From assembly GCA_051657165.1 (NCBI GenBank), contig JBOFKD010000314.1, forward strand, positions 1-28,323: a stretch of 28,323 nt of DNA, read 5' to 3'. This document shows positions 6,976 through 15,724 of this stretch, piece by piece. The notes beneath the pieces were generated by a model. The model was given only the letters and a program-made list of their open reading frames with translations. It had not been told where the DNA came from and did no database searches. Both the position numbers and the translations under genes were made by a program. Within the stretch, counting starts at the first letter, position 1, and each line of letters opens with the position of its first letter. The stretch comes from UBA7332 sp051657165. GTDB taxonomy: Bacteria; Bacteroidota; Bacteroidia; Bacteroidales; UBA7332.

Positions 6976-8751
6976 ATGAAGAAAGTATATATTCACCTGT
7001 TATTCATACTCATTTGTTGCGTAGCTGCTATCAGCTGTTCGACCAATCGGAAATCTCAGAAAGTACAGACACAAAGATCTTCTTATGCTCCTTATCTGTC
7101 AGAATCAGATCAGCGTAAGGCAGATTATTATTTCGATGAAGGATTGCGTTTGAAAGCAACAGGTCAGCATGATGCTGCATTTGATGCTTTTTCAAGAGCT
7201 GCGGCAATTGATACGGTGAATGCTGCTTCTTTGTATTCTCTTTCTAATTATTATCTGAGTCTGAGAAATCCGATAAAAGCGTTGAATCTCCTGCAGAAAG
7301 CAATCTTAATAGAACCGGATAATTATTGGTACTTATATGCTGTAGCTAATCTCGCTCAGCAATTAAATATGAATGAAGAATCGATTGAGTATTATAAGAA
7401 ACTGATCGCAACCAATCCAAATAAACCGGAACTTATTTTTTCGCTATCGGAAGTTTACACTCAGTTGGGTAATATTGATGAGGCCATACAGACATTGGAT
7501 AGCCTCGAGGAAAAAGTGGGTATTAATGAGGTTGTCTCTCTTCAGAAATTTAAGCTTTATCTGTCATTGAAGGATGAGGTGAAGGCAAAGAAAGAAATGG
7601 ATAAACTGATTGCAGCTTATCCGAATGAGATAAGATATCCATTGTCAATGGGGGATATGTTAATAGAGAATGACCGCAGACAAAGTGCTAAGGAGTATTA
7701 TGACAAAGCAAAGAAAATAGATCCGGATGACGGATACCTGCAGTTATCTCTGGCTAATTATTATTCGAAAACCGGCGATCAGGATTCGGCGGAAATTCAG
7801 ATTAAAGGAGCATTATATAATAAGAATCTTGAAATTGGGGCCAAGCTTGAAATTCTGAAAGATTATCTTCAAACTCTTTATATGAGAAAAGATGATACAA
7901 AGGAACGGGATGCTCTTTTTGATATCTTGTTTGAGTCTTATCCGCAGGAAAAAGAGTTGTTCAAGCTTCAGGCAAGTTATCTGATTGCAGAAAAAAGGTT
8001 TAAAGAGGCTCAGGATCGTCTTAATATTGCTGTCGGACTGGATCCTGATGACAAAGGTTTATGGCTAAGTCTGCTGGATGTCTGTTTGCGTTTGCAGGAG
8101 TTTAATGAAGTTGTGAATACTTGTAAGCAGGCATTAGTATATTTCCCTAAAGAGGGCGAGTTCTATTACTATCAGTCTATGGCTCTGGGTGTTGAGGAGA
8201 AATATCACGAAGCTATACGGGTGATTAAGGATGGACTGGCAAAAATGGAAAAGAATAATCCACGTTTTATATCCGGGATGTATGGTCAGATGGGTGATAT
8301 ATATCATCAGTTGAAAGATCAGAAGAAATGCTTCGAAGCTTATGATCAGGCATTAGAAATCTATCCGGATAATGCGCAAGTCCTGAATAACTATGCTTAT
8401 TTTTTATCGATGGATAAAGACAGTTTGTCAAAGGCAGAAAAGATGAGTGCGCGAAGTGTGAAAATAGAACCAGAAAACAGTACCTTCCTGGATACTTATG
8501 CATGGATCTATTTCCAGATGGAGAACTACTTCCTGGCAAAGGTTTATATAGAAACAGCTATGCGTAATGGTGGAGATGAAAGTGATGTGCTTATAGATCA
8601 TTATGGCGATATTCTTTTTAAAAACGGGGATATTGAAGGAGCTGTCAAACAATGGGAGAAAGCACTGGAAATGGGAAATAAATCGAAAGTCCTTGAGCGT
8701 AAAATTAAGGAAAAGAAATATATTCATAATCCGGATGAATTTAATAACTAA
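6976..8751 (+). CDS. TPR-repeat lipoprotein
   Basis: A 591-residue lipoprotein: signal peptide with lipobox AISC and acylated C21, followed by Ser-Thr-Asn. From about residue 45 to 580 it is almost entirely tetratricopeptide repeats, with recurrent A-x-x-x-Y/F-x-x-A and P-x-(D/N) pairs such as ALNLLQKAILIEPDN, EYYDKAKKIDPDD and EAYDQALEIYPDN. TPR arrays bind protein partners and have no catalysis of their own. With no aspartate at +2 of the mature protein, outer-membrane placement is plausible, though Bacteroidota sorting rules differ. It is followed after 17 bp by the DUF4292 lipoprotein and then by the EnvC-like gene, which suggests an envelope-assembly role. No close functional homologue is recognised. 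Confidence 0.88.
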   Translation: MKKVYIHLLFILICCVAAISCSTNRKSQKVQTQRSSYAPYLSESDQRKADYYFDEGLRLKATGQHDAAFDAFSRAAAIDTVNAASLYSLSNYYLSLRNPIKALNLLQKAILIEPDNYWYLYAVANLAQQLNMNEESIEYYKKLIATNPNKPELIFSLSEVYTQLGNIDEAIQTLDSLEEKVGINEVVSLQKFKLYLSLKDEVKAKKEMDKLIAAYPNEIRYPLSMGDMLIENDRRQSAKEYYDKAKKIDPDDGYLQLSLANYYSKTGDQDSAEIQIKGALYNKNLEIGAKLEILKDYLQTLYMRKDDTKERDALFDILFESYPQEKELFKLQASYLIAEKRFKEAQDRLNIAVGLDPDDKGLWLSLLDVCLRLQEFNEVVNTCKQALVYFPKEGEFYYYQSMALGVEEKYHEAIRVIKDGLAKMEKNNPRFISGMYGQMGDIYHQLKDQKKCFEAYDQALEIYPDNAQVLNNYAYFLSMDKDSLSKAEKMSARSVKIEPENSTFLDTYAWIYFQMENYFLAKVYIETAMRNGGDESDVLIDHYGDILFKNGDIEGAVKQWEKALEMGNKSKVLERKIKEKKYIHNPDEFNN

Positions 8752-8768
8752 ACTAAACTAAACATAAA

Positions 8769-9596
8769 ATGCATATCAATAAATGGGTTTCACTTTCTTG
8801 TCTGATTTGTATGCTTGCTCTGGCAGGATGTAAGACGAAGAAAGTAAAACCTTCACAAATATCTAAAGACGGCCTGGAAAGAGTTGAGGCAACTTTATCC
8901 AGACAGATTAAGTATGAATCGCTTACAGGAAAAGCTGATCTGGCATTACAGATAGATGGTAAGAGAATTAATACCCGTGCTGAAATAAGAATGATTAAGG
9001 ATAAATATATTCAGATTTCTGCACAACCTTTATTGGGTATTGAGGTGGTCCGCCTGACGATTTCTCCCGATACTCTTCTGCTGATAGACCGTATGGGAAA
9101 ACAGTTTGTTTGTGAAGAGATAACAGCAGTACAGTCTATACTGCCAAAAGAAATAAATTTTAATGCTCTGCAGAGCCTTTTGTCTAATCAGATTTTTGAT
9201 GTTCAGGTGAAAGACCTGACAGCTAAAAATGCACTTCTTTTTTCTCAAAAGAAAACGGCGGATGGCCTGCTGGCTATTAGTACAGAGAGTGGGAAAAGAG
9301 TGGATTATGATTTTATCCTTAATCCGGAGGCTTATCTGATTCAAACGAATGTTTTAACAAAAACGGGTTCTGAATTGTTGGAATGTAAATACGATGAATT
9401 TAAAAGAATAGAGAATGGTCAGATATTTCCGTTTCAGATGTCTTTATCCTTTTCTTTGAAAGGAAAGCCTGTGAAAGCTGGTATTGTATATCAGTCTTTA
9501 AATGTGGACAGAAAGACTGATATTTCTTTTTCTATTCCAAATAAATATAAGAAGCTTCAAATACAGGATATTCTGTCAATGCTTCTGAAGAATTAA
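8769..9596 (+). CDS. DUF4292 lipoprotein, LolB/LolA-like
   Basis: A 275-residue lipoprotein with lipobox LAGC and acylated C21. The mature part fits the DUF4292 family found in Bacteroidota. The order of short strands (SLTGKADLALQIDGKRINTR, AEIRMIKDKYIQISAQPLLG, IEVVRLTISPDTLLLIDRMG) recalls LolB/LolA, where a half-barrel shields acyl chains of lipoproteins in transit. That resemblance is my reading of the pattern, not an alignment score. It sits between a TPR lipoprotein and an EnvC-like protein, all on the same strand with gaps below 30 bp, so one transcript is likely. A role in lipoprotein delivery to the outer membrane is an inference. Confidence 0.8.
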   Translation: MHINKWVSLSCLICMLALAGCKTKKVKPSQISKDGLERVEATLSRQIKYESLTGKADLALQIDGKRINTRAEIRMIKDKYIQISAQPLLGIEVVRLTISPDTLLLIDRMGKQFVCEEITAVQSILPKEINFNALQSLLSNQIFDVQVKDLTAKNALLFSQKKTADGLLAISTESGKRVDYDFILNPEAYLIQTNVLTKTGSELLECKYDEFKRIENGQIFPFQMSLSFSLKGKPVKAGIVYQSLNVDRKTDISFSIPNKYKKLQIQDILSMLLKN

Positions 9597-9623
9597 ATTA
9601 TCTCAAATATTGATTTTATAAAT

Positions 9624-11000
9624 ATGTCTCAAAATAGGGATGCACACAGTTCTTCTGCGCAAAAAGGGAATACAGTCAATAAAAAACTGATTTGTCTGTT
9701 CCTTAGCTTGTTTTTATTCGTTCCGGTACTCTTTTCTCAGGCTCAAAAGCAAATAAAAGAACTGGAGAATAAGAGAAAAGCTGCTTTGGAACAAATAGAA
9801 ATAACAGGTAAGCTGCTTAATACAAATAAGAAAGACGTTACAAGTACGTTGAACAGGCTTCAGTTGTTAGGGAAACAGATTGAAGTAAGGAGAAACTATG
9901 TGCAGGCGCTTAATGGTGAAATAAATATTCTGGACAGACAATTGCGTAAGACGAATCAGGAAATAAAAGATTTGCAGTATGAACTGTCTATGAAAAAGCA
10001 GAATTATGCCAAAGCCATGCAGGGTATGAGTAAGCGTAAATCGTCTTACGATAAATTGATGTTTATTTTCTCAGCGGATAATTTCAGTCAGAGTTATCGC
10101 CGGATTCGCTATTTGCGGGAATATGCCGTATGGCGGAGAATTCAGTCAGAGGAGATTATCGAAAAGACTCAGCTGATGGAAAATAAACGAAAGGAATTAG
10201 AAGGGACAAAGAAAAATAAGGAACTTTTATTGTCTGAGCGGGCCGGAGAACAGAGGAAGCTTGAATCGGAAGAAGCTGATGCTAAGGAGGTCTCAAAAGA
10301 ACTCAATAAGAAAAGACGTGAATTGCAGGCTCAGCTGAAAAAGCAAAAACAGCAGTCAGATGCATTGAATCGTAAAATTCAGCAAATTATCGAAGAAGAA
10401 GCCCGCCGTGCCGCCGAAGAAGCTCGTCGTGCAGCTGAAGCTGCGCGCAAAGCAGAAGAAGCCCGTCGCCGTGCTGAGGCCAATAAGAAATCTCAGTCCG
10501 GACAGCAAGCGCCACAACCACAGGAACGTGTTTCGGAATCCAAAGGTGGATACGCTATGACAAAAGAAGAACAGCAATTGTCTTCAGGTTTTGGAGCTAA
10601 CAGAGGCCGCTTACCAATGCCTATTAAAGGTAAATACATGATCATTGGGCGTTTTGGTATACAACAACATAAAGAGCATAAGTTTGTACAGACTGAAAAT
10701 AAAGGTATTGATATTCTCACAACAACAGGAACAGATGCAAGAGCTGTATTTGACGGAGTTGTTTCCCGTGTGTTTGTCGTGCCTGGATTTAACAATACAG
10801 TAATTGTACGTCATGGTAACTATCTGACTGTTTACTCTAATCTGAGCCAGGTTTATGTGAAGGCCGGAGATAAGGTTAAAACCAGTCAGTCAGTAGGTGC
10901 AATATATTCTGATCCGGATCAGGGTAACAGGACAGTTCTCCATTTTCAGTTATGGAAAGAGACAACTAAGTTAAATCCGGAATTATGGTTAAATAAATAA
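9624..11000 (+). CDS. EnvC-like murein hydrolase activator with degenerate LytM (M23) domain
   Basis: A 458-residue exported protein. A hydrophobic signal lies at about 21-40, after an unusually long polar n-region. Residues ~40-275 are coiled coil, including an Ala/Arg/Glu-rich tract near 255-290 (AAEEARRAAEAARKAEEARR). The LytM/M23 domain spans ~330-455. Three zinc-site or catalytic residues are changed: the H of HxxxD is N359 (ENKGID, D363 kept), the first H of HxH is V438 (VLH440), and the catalytic His of the YxHL motif is N406 (YSNL). Such a domain cannot be an active endopeptidase. In E. coli the equally degenerate EnvC activates cell-wall amidases at division, so an activator role is the best reading. 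The partner amidase is not in this window. Confidence 0.88.
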   Translation: MSQNRDAHSSSAQKGNTVNKKLICLFLSLFLFVPVLFSQAQKQIKELENKRKAALEQIEITGKLLNTNKKDVTSTLNRLQLLGKQIEVRRNYVQALNGEINILDRQLRKTNQEIKDLQYELSMKKQNYAKAMQGMSKRKSSYDKLMFIFSADNFSQSYRRIRYLREYAVWRRIQSEEIIEKTQLMENKRKELEGTKKNKELLLSERAGEQRKLESEEADAKEVSKELNKKRRELQAQLKKQKQQSDALNRKIQQIIEEEARRAAEEARRAAEAARKAEEARRRAEANKKSQSGQQAPQPQERVSESKGGYAMTKEEQQLSSGFGANRGRLPMPIKGKYMIIGRFGIQQHKEHKFVQTENKGIDILTTTGTDARAVFDGVVSRVFVVPGFNNTVIVRHGNYLTVYSNLSQVYVKAGDKVKTSQSVGAIYSDPDQGNRTVLHFQLWKETTKLNPELWLNK

Positions 11001-11010
11001 TAGAACAATA

Positions 11011-11826
11011 ATGAATATACCTAAATTAAAGCATACCGGGACAGGGAATTTCTTTCTTATGGCCGGACCGTGCGTGATTGAAAGTGAAGAGATGGCTTTT
11101 GAGATTGCCGGAAAAGTAGTTGAGATATCCAATAAATTAGGTATTCCTTACGTGTTTAAGGGATCTTACCGCAAAGCGAATCGTTCCCGTATTGATTCCT
11201 TCACAGGAATAGGTGATGAAAAGGCTCTGGAGATTTTGAAAAAAGTGGGAGATCATTTTGATATCCCGACTGTTACAGATATTCATTCGGCTGAAGAAGC
11301 TGTTTTGGCTGCTAAATATGTCGATATTCTTCAGATTCCGGCCTTTTTGTGCCGTCAGACTGACTTGTTGATTGCAGCTGCTAATACAGGTAAAGTTGTG
11401 AATATTAAGAAAGGACAATTTCTGTCTCCTGAAGCAATGCAGTTTGCGGTTCAGAAAATTCGTGATTGCGGCAATGAAAACGCTATGATTACAGATCGCG
11501 GGACAACTTTCGGATATCATGATCTTATTGTAGATTACCGTGGTATTCCTCAAATGCAACAGTTTGATTGTCCTGTAATATTAGATGTAACGCATTCTTT
11601 GCAGCAGCCGAATCAGACGTCAGGTGTTACTGGTGGATTGCCTCAGCTTATTGAAACAATTGCCAGAGCGGGTGTTGCTGTTGGTGTAGACGGCTTATTT
11701 ATAGAGACGCACATGAATCCGGCAGTAGCTAAATCTGATGGAGCAAATATGCTTCGTCTGGATATGCTTGAAGGGTTGATGGAGAGACTGGTTGCAATCC
11801 GCAAAACAATTAATTCATTTAAATAA
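11011..11826 (+). CDS. kdsA: 3-deoxy-8-phosphooctulonate synthase, metal-dependent class
   Basis: A 271-residue KDO-8-phosphate synthase, which condenses phosphoenolpyruvate with arabinose 5-phosphate as the first committed step to Kdo in lipopolysaccharide. Motifs seen: AGPCVIES (18-25), VFKGSYRKANRSR, KKGQFLSPEAM, DVTHSLQQPNQTSG and FIETHMNPAVAKSDGANML. C21 in GPCVIES, the His of DVTHS, the Glu of FIETH and the Asp of KSDGAN match the metal ligands of the Aquifex-type, metal-dependent enzymes; E. coli KdsA has Asn in place of this Cys. It follows the EnvC-like gene by 10 bp and overlaps the next gene by one base (TAATG). Its place next to envelope genes fits LPS synthesis. Confidence 0.95.
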   Translation: MNIPKLKHTGTGNFFLMAGPCVIESEEMAFEIAGKVVEISNKLGIPYVFKGSYRKANRSRIDSFTGIGDEKALEILKKVGDHFDIPTVTDIHSAEEAVLAAKYVDILQIPAFLCRQTDLLIAAANTGKVVNIKKGQFLSPEAMQFAVQKIRDCGNENAMITDRGTTFGYHDLIVDYRGIPQMQQFDCPVILDVTHSLQQPNQTSGVTGGLPQLIETIARAGVAVGVDGLFIETHMNPAVAKSDGANMLRLDMLEGLMERLVAIRKTINSFK

Positions 11827-12314
11827 TGATGCGTATTGGTCTCCTTTCTGATACGCATGGATATTGGGATGACCGTTATGAGCAATATTTCAAAGATTGT
11901 GATGAAATATGGCATGCCGGAGATATAGGCTCAGAAACGTTAATTGACAAACTGGAGAAAATTAAGCCGGTAAGAGCTGTTTATGGCAATATAGATTCTC
12001 ATGCTACGCGTTTGCGGTTTCCGCAGCATCAGAAGTTTACGATGGAAGGTGTAAAAGTCTGGATGACTCATATAGGAGGTTATCCGGGAAAATATGATCC
12101 TTCTGTAAGCAGAGATATTTTTTATAATACACCCAATCTCTTTATATCAGGGCATTCACATATATTAAAGGTGATGCCGGATAAGAAACTGGGATTGCTT
12201 CATATAAATCCGGGTGCTGCCGGAAAATATGGTTTCCATGTTAAAAGGACACTGGTCCGTTTCGTTCTCAATCAGGGTAATATCTCTGATCTGGAGGTAA
12301 TAGAACTTTCATAA
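11826..12314 (+). CDS. YfcE-like metallophosphoesterase
   Basis: A 162-residue calcineurin-like phosphoesterase of the YfcE/MJ0936 group, the usual size. Dimetal-site motifs are complete: SDTHG near residue 8-12, HAGDIGS, YGNIDSH, MTHIGG and SGHSH. These proteins hydrolyse phosphodiesters or phosphomonoesters in vitro with divalent metals; the physiological substrate is mostly unknown. The first ATG overlaps the kdsA stop by one base (TAATG), so translational coupling is likely; a second ATG follows directly. A strong terminator lies 5 bp after the stop, making it the last gene of the run that begins with the phosphatase. Confidence 0.88.
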   Translation: MMRIGLLSDTHGYWDDRYEQYFKDCDEIWHAGDIGSETLIDKLEKIKPVRAVYGNIDSHATRLRFPQHQKFTMEGVKVWMTHIGGYPGKYDPSVSRDIFYNTPNLFISGHSHILKVMPDKKLGLLHINPGAAGKYGFHVKRTLVRFVLNQGNISDLEVIELS

Positions 12315-12318
12315 ATAC

Positions 12319-12362
12319 AACAAGCAGATAATATCAAAAAGATATTTATCTGCTTGTTTTTT
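12319..12362 (+). terminator. Strong intrinsic terminator after the envelope run
   Basis: Thirteen-base stem AACAAGCAGATAA (12319-12331) / TTATCTGCTTGTT (12346-12358), extended by TATC/GATA around an A5 loop with one bulged T, followed by a T-run to 12362. Confidence 0.9.
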
Positions 12363-12505
12363 ATATAAATTATGTCGTATTAAATAGTTATTATATAGTA
12401 TTTTACCCTTTTGTTTCATTTTTTTGATACCTGAAGCTAACTTTTAATTAAATTATAATAAAGGCCCATTTCCTATTTTATGGAACCTGTTTGCATTGAT
12501 TATTC

Positions 12506-12520
12506 TACATTCATAATGTA
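12506..12520. promoter_or_regulatory. 15-bp palindrome upstream of susC
   Basis: TACATT-CAT-AATGTA is an exact inverted repeat with six-base arms. It lies just upstream of the AATATTTG promoter-like site, a position used by activators or repressors. Function is inferred only from location. Confidence 0.4.
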
Positions 12521-12564
12521 AAACAAACAATATTTGCGACTGAAAAAACCAAAAGCTTTGTTAG

Positions 12565-12586
12565 AAAATGCAACCGATTGCATTTT
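12565..12586. promoter_or_regulatory. Candidate LacI-family operator upstream of susC
   Basis: The core TGCAACCGATTGCA (12569-12582) matches the LacI/GalR/CcpA-type consensus TGnAAnCGnTTnCA at every fixed position, with the central CG. The symmetry runs on for two more bases on each side, giving nine-base arms around CCGA. It lies about 52 bp before the susC ATG and downstream of the AATATTTG site, a position suited to repression. No LacI-family gene is in the window, so the regulator would be encoded elsewhere. Confidence 0.6.
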
Positions 12587-12637
12587 GTGTAAAATGAAGT
12601 TTTTTTATCCATGAAACCCAAAACTATTTGATACATT

Positions 12638-15600
12638 ATGAAAAAATTTCTGGAATTAACCCTTTTATTATTGATGATCCCGGTTGTGCTGTATGCACAG
12701 AAAATGACAATTAAGGGATCGGTGTTAGATAAAAGTAAAGAACCATTGATCGGAGCTTCTGTTGTTCTTAAAGGAACAGATCAGGGAACAATCACCGATT
12801 ATGACGGGAACTATTTGATGGAGGCGCAAAAGGGAGATATCCTGGTATTTTCATATATCGGATATGATCCAAAAGAAGTAGCGGTTACCTCTAATCTCAT
12901 GAATGTAACTTTAGATGACAACACTGTCGGACTTGATGAAGTTGTGGTTGTCGGATATGGAACAGTGCGTAAAAGTGACCTTACAGGAGCTGTCGGAACA
13001 GTTAAAGCCGGTGAAGCGATTAAAGGAACACCAACAGGAAATGTGGGTGAGGCTTTGCAGGGACGTATGGCCGGAGTGAGTGTTGTAAGCGGTTCGGGTG
13101 ATCCGAATAGTGATATGACGATTCGTGTTCGTGGTGTAAACTCAATCAATGCAGAGACAGGTCCGCTTGTAGTAATTGATGGCTTTATCGGGGGTTCTCT
13201 GAAATCACTTAATCCTTCTGATATTCAGTCTATAGAGGTGTTGAAAGATGCTTCTGCAACAGCTGTTTATGGCTCAAGAGGAGCAAATGGAGTTATTCTT
13301 GTAACTACTAAGAATCCACAGAAAGACAAAATGGTATTGACAGTTAACTCATTTGTCAATTTCAAAACATTAAACAATCGTCCTGATATGTTATCTCCGG
13401 GAGAGTTTGCACGCCTTGCAAATGATTACGGACGTGAATATAACGCCTCACAGGGTAAAAATCCAATCCAGTATTATACACCGGAACAGATCGCTGCGTT
13501 TGACAACGGAACTCAGGGATTTGATTATATCAAAGGAACGTTCCGTGATATGGCTATTTCTCAGAATCATGAGATCTCTTTATCCGGAGGTAGTGATAAG
13601 ATTTCATTCCTGGCCTCTTTACGTTATGAAGGTAGCGAAGGGGTTATAAAAAATTCAAAAGCAGAACAGTTTAATTATCGTTTGAAGCTGGATGCAGATG
13701 TGAAGAAGTGGATGCAGATTGGTTTGAACTTCTGGGGTGATTATGCCGAGAATTATGGTCCGCGTATGAATGCTTATGAAGGATTGCTAATGTCAGCCAT
13801 AAACTTTCCGAATACAATGAATCCGTATGATGAAGAAGGAAATTATAATAATAAATTTGCGGTAAACGGCGGTGCTGCTTATAATCCGATGGGACTGGTA
13901 AGCGAAGTTCACGGAAAGAATCGTGCGCTTACAAATCGTCTGCAAGGATATGTTCACTTCAATATTATTGACGGACTGACTTTCAGATCACAGCTGGGAA
14001 TCACATTTATTAATCAGAATAATACTTCTCTGGATAATAGCAAAAGTTATTATTACTTTAAAAATTCAATGACGCAGGCTTCTGCATACAGCTCTTCTAA
14101 TATTGGTTTCCTGAATACAAACATTCTGAATTATACAAAAGAGTTTAATAAGGATCACCGGATTAATGCGACAGGAGTATTTGAACAAACTCAGTCTAAT
14201 ACTTACTGGCACAGAAGTAAATCATTCAATCTGATGTTTGATGATATTCTGGGATCGGATGCTCTGGACTGGGCTGATGATTTTCAATCAGAGTCTGCAA
14301 GAACTATGACAGCTTTAATGTCTGGAATGCTTCGTTTAAACTATGTATTCAAAAACAGATACATGCTTACAGCTTCTATCCGTGCGGATGGTTCGTCTAA
14401 TCTTGAGCATAAGTGGGCTTACTTTCCATCTGTAGCATTGGCATGGGATATGAAACAAGAAGGTTTTATGAGAGATATTTCATATATCGATCAATTAAAA
14501 CTTAGAGTAGGATATGGTTCGGTTGGTAATCAGTCAGTGCCTGCTTATCGTACATTCTCAAAAATGACAGCGGTACGTAATCCTGATGGAACAACATCTT
14601 ATGTTATTGACCGTCCGGCAGCTCCGGATTTGAAATGGGAAAGAAATAATCAGATTAATGCAGGTGTGGATGTGTCATTCTTAAACGGAAGAGCAACAGC
14701 AAGCATTGATGTATATGATAAACTATCTAAAGATATTTTGCTGGAAGTACAGCAACCTGATCATACAGGCTGGCCTTCATTGTTGAAAAATGCAGGTGAG
14801 ATTCGTAACCGCGGGATAGAGGTTACTTTAGGTGGAAATCCGGTTGAAGCCGGAGGATGGGTTTGGCGTACAGATCTGACTCTTTCTCACAACAAAGGTA
14901 CTTTTGAGAAGATACCAACGCTGAATAAAATGCAGAATCAGGCAGGAAAGTATGAAAATGAAATCTTCAAAATGATTGAAGGGCAGAAATTGGGTACCTT
15001 CTGGGGATATCAGTATGACGGAGTATGGACTACTGCTGATGTGAATGCGAATGTTACTTTACCTGACGGATCGGTTAAAACAAACGGAGATTATTATGGT
15101 GTAGTTCCCGGACAGGCAAAATACCGTGACTTAAATGGTGATGGTGTTATTAATAATGATGATATGGGAATTATCGGAAACGGGCAACCAACATTTAACT
15201 GGGGATGGAATAATAATGTGACATTTAAAAACTTCGACTTATCAGTATTTATAGTCGGGTATCATGGGTTTGATATTTATAATGCTACCCGCGAATCACG
15301 TAACGGATGTAAATTCTTTGCCGGAGATAATATCACTCCAAATCCGGAGTTGCTTAACAGATGGACTCCTGAAAATGAGAATACCAATGTTCCGGGCTTT
15401 GTCTATGTGAAAAAACCGGTAACAGGTTTTAGCTCAAGATATGTAGAGAAAGGTGACTTTATAAAAGTAAAAAGCATAACACTTGGTTACTCTGTTCCTC
15501 AGGTTGTATGTTCAAAATGGAGAATAAACAGTCTTCGTGTATACGGGTCAGTTCAGAATCCATTCCAGATTACCAAATACAAAGGTATCGATCCTGAAGT

Positions 15601-15691
15601 AGCATTAGGGAATCCTCTGACTCAGGGGGTAGACTGGGGATACTATCCAAACGGACGTAACATTATTGTTGGTCTGAACTTCTCATTCTAA
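12638..15691 (+). CDS. SusC/RagA-type TonB-dependent outer-membrane glycan transporter
   Basis: A 1017-residue SusC-like protein, normal for the family. Signal peptide at 1-20 (LLLLMIPVVLYA), carboxypeptidase-regulatory-like domain at about 22-95 (TIKGSVLDKSKEPLIGASVV), TonB-box region DEVVVVGYGTV (100-110), plug domain at ~113-225 ending in the hallmark ATAVYGSRGANGVILVTTK, then a 22-strand barrel closing in IVGLNFSF with terminal Phe. With the SusD partner it imports oligosaccharides through the outer membrane using TonB energy. There is no extra N-terminal STN domain, so trans-envelope anti-sigma signalling is not expected; control by a cytoplasmic repressor fits the operator upstream. Substrate cannot be read directly; the neighbouring GH2 enzyme suggests a beta-linked galacto- or related glycan. 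Confidence 0.95.
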   Translation: MKKFLELTLLLLMIPVVLYAQKMTIKGSVLDKSKEPLIGASVVLKGTDQGTITDYDGNYLMEAQKGDILVFSYIGYDPKEVAVTSNLMNVTLDDNTVGLDEVVVVGYGTVRKSDLTGAVGTVKAGEAIKGTPTGNVGEALQGRMAGVSVVSGSGDPNSDMTIRVRGVNSINAETGPLVVIDGFIGGSLKSLNPSDIQSIEVLKDASATAVYGSRGANGVILVTTKNPQKDKMVLTVNSFVNFKTLNNRPDMLSPGEFARLANDYGREYNASQGKNPIQYYTPEQIAAFDNGTQGFDYIKGTFRDMAISQNHEISLSGGSDKISFLASLRYEGSEGVIKNSKAEQFNYRLKLDADVKKWMQIGLNFWGDYAENYGPRMNAYEGLLMSAINFPNTMNPYDEEGNYNNKFAVNGGAAYNPMGLVSEVHGKNRALTNRLQGYVHFNIIDGLTFRSQLGITFINQNNTSLDNSKSYYYFKNSMTQASAYSSSNIGFLNTNILNYTKEFNKDHRINATGVFEQTQSNTYWHRSKSFNLMFDDILGSDALDWADDFQSESARTMTALMSGMLRLNYVFKNRYMLTASIRADGSSNLEHKWAYFPSVALAWDMKQEGFMRDISYIDQLKLRVGYGSVGNQSVPAYRTFSKMTAVRNPDGTTSYVIDRPAAPDLKWERNNQINAGVDVSFLNGRATASIDVYDKLSKDILLEVQQPDHTGWPSLLKNAGEIRNRGIEVTLGGNPVEAGGWVWRTDLTLSHNKGTFEKIPTLNKMQNQAGKYENEIFKMIEGQKLGTFWGYQYDGVWTTADVNANVTLPDGSVKTNGDYYGVVPGQAKYRDLNGDGVINNDDMGIIGNGQPTFNWGWNNNVTFKNFDLSVFIVGYHGFDIYNATRESRNGCKFFAGDNITPNPELLNRWTPENENTNVPGFVYVKKPVTGFSSRYVEKGDFIKVKSITLGYSVPQVVCSKWRINSLRVYGSVQNPFQITKYKGIDPEVALGNPLTQGVDWGYYPNGRNIIVGLNFSF

Positions 15692-15724
15692 TCTTTAAGA
15701 GGAATCAGATAAATTAAAACAGAA

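Larger units (their letters stand above)
12363..12637 (+). other. AT-rich upstream region of susC
   Basis: The 323-bp gap before susC holds the preceding terminator, a 15-bp palindrome and a LacI-type operator, and no credible ORF. The best promoter-like site is AATATTTG (12529-12536), one mismatch from TAnnTTTG; a clear -33 element is not present. The remainder is AT-rich with no other structure I can support. Confidence 0.5.

Noticed and set aside
10356..10814. Minus-strand frames rich in Cys and Phe opposite the EnvC-like gene
   Set aside because: They arise from the antisense of the Lys/Glu/Ala-rich coiled coil and the LytM region; no promoter or ribosome binding site is seen.
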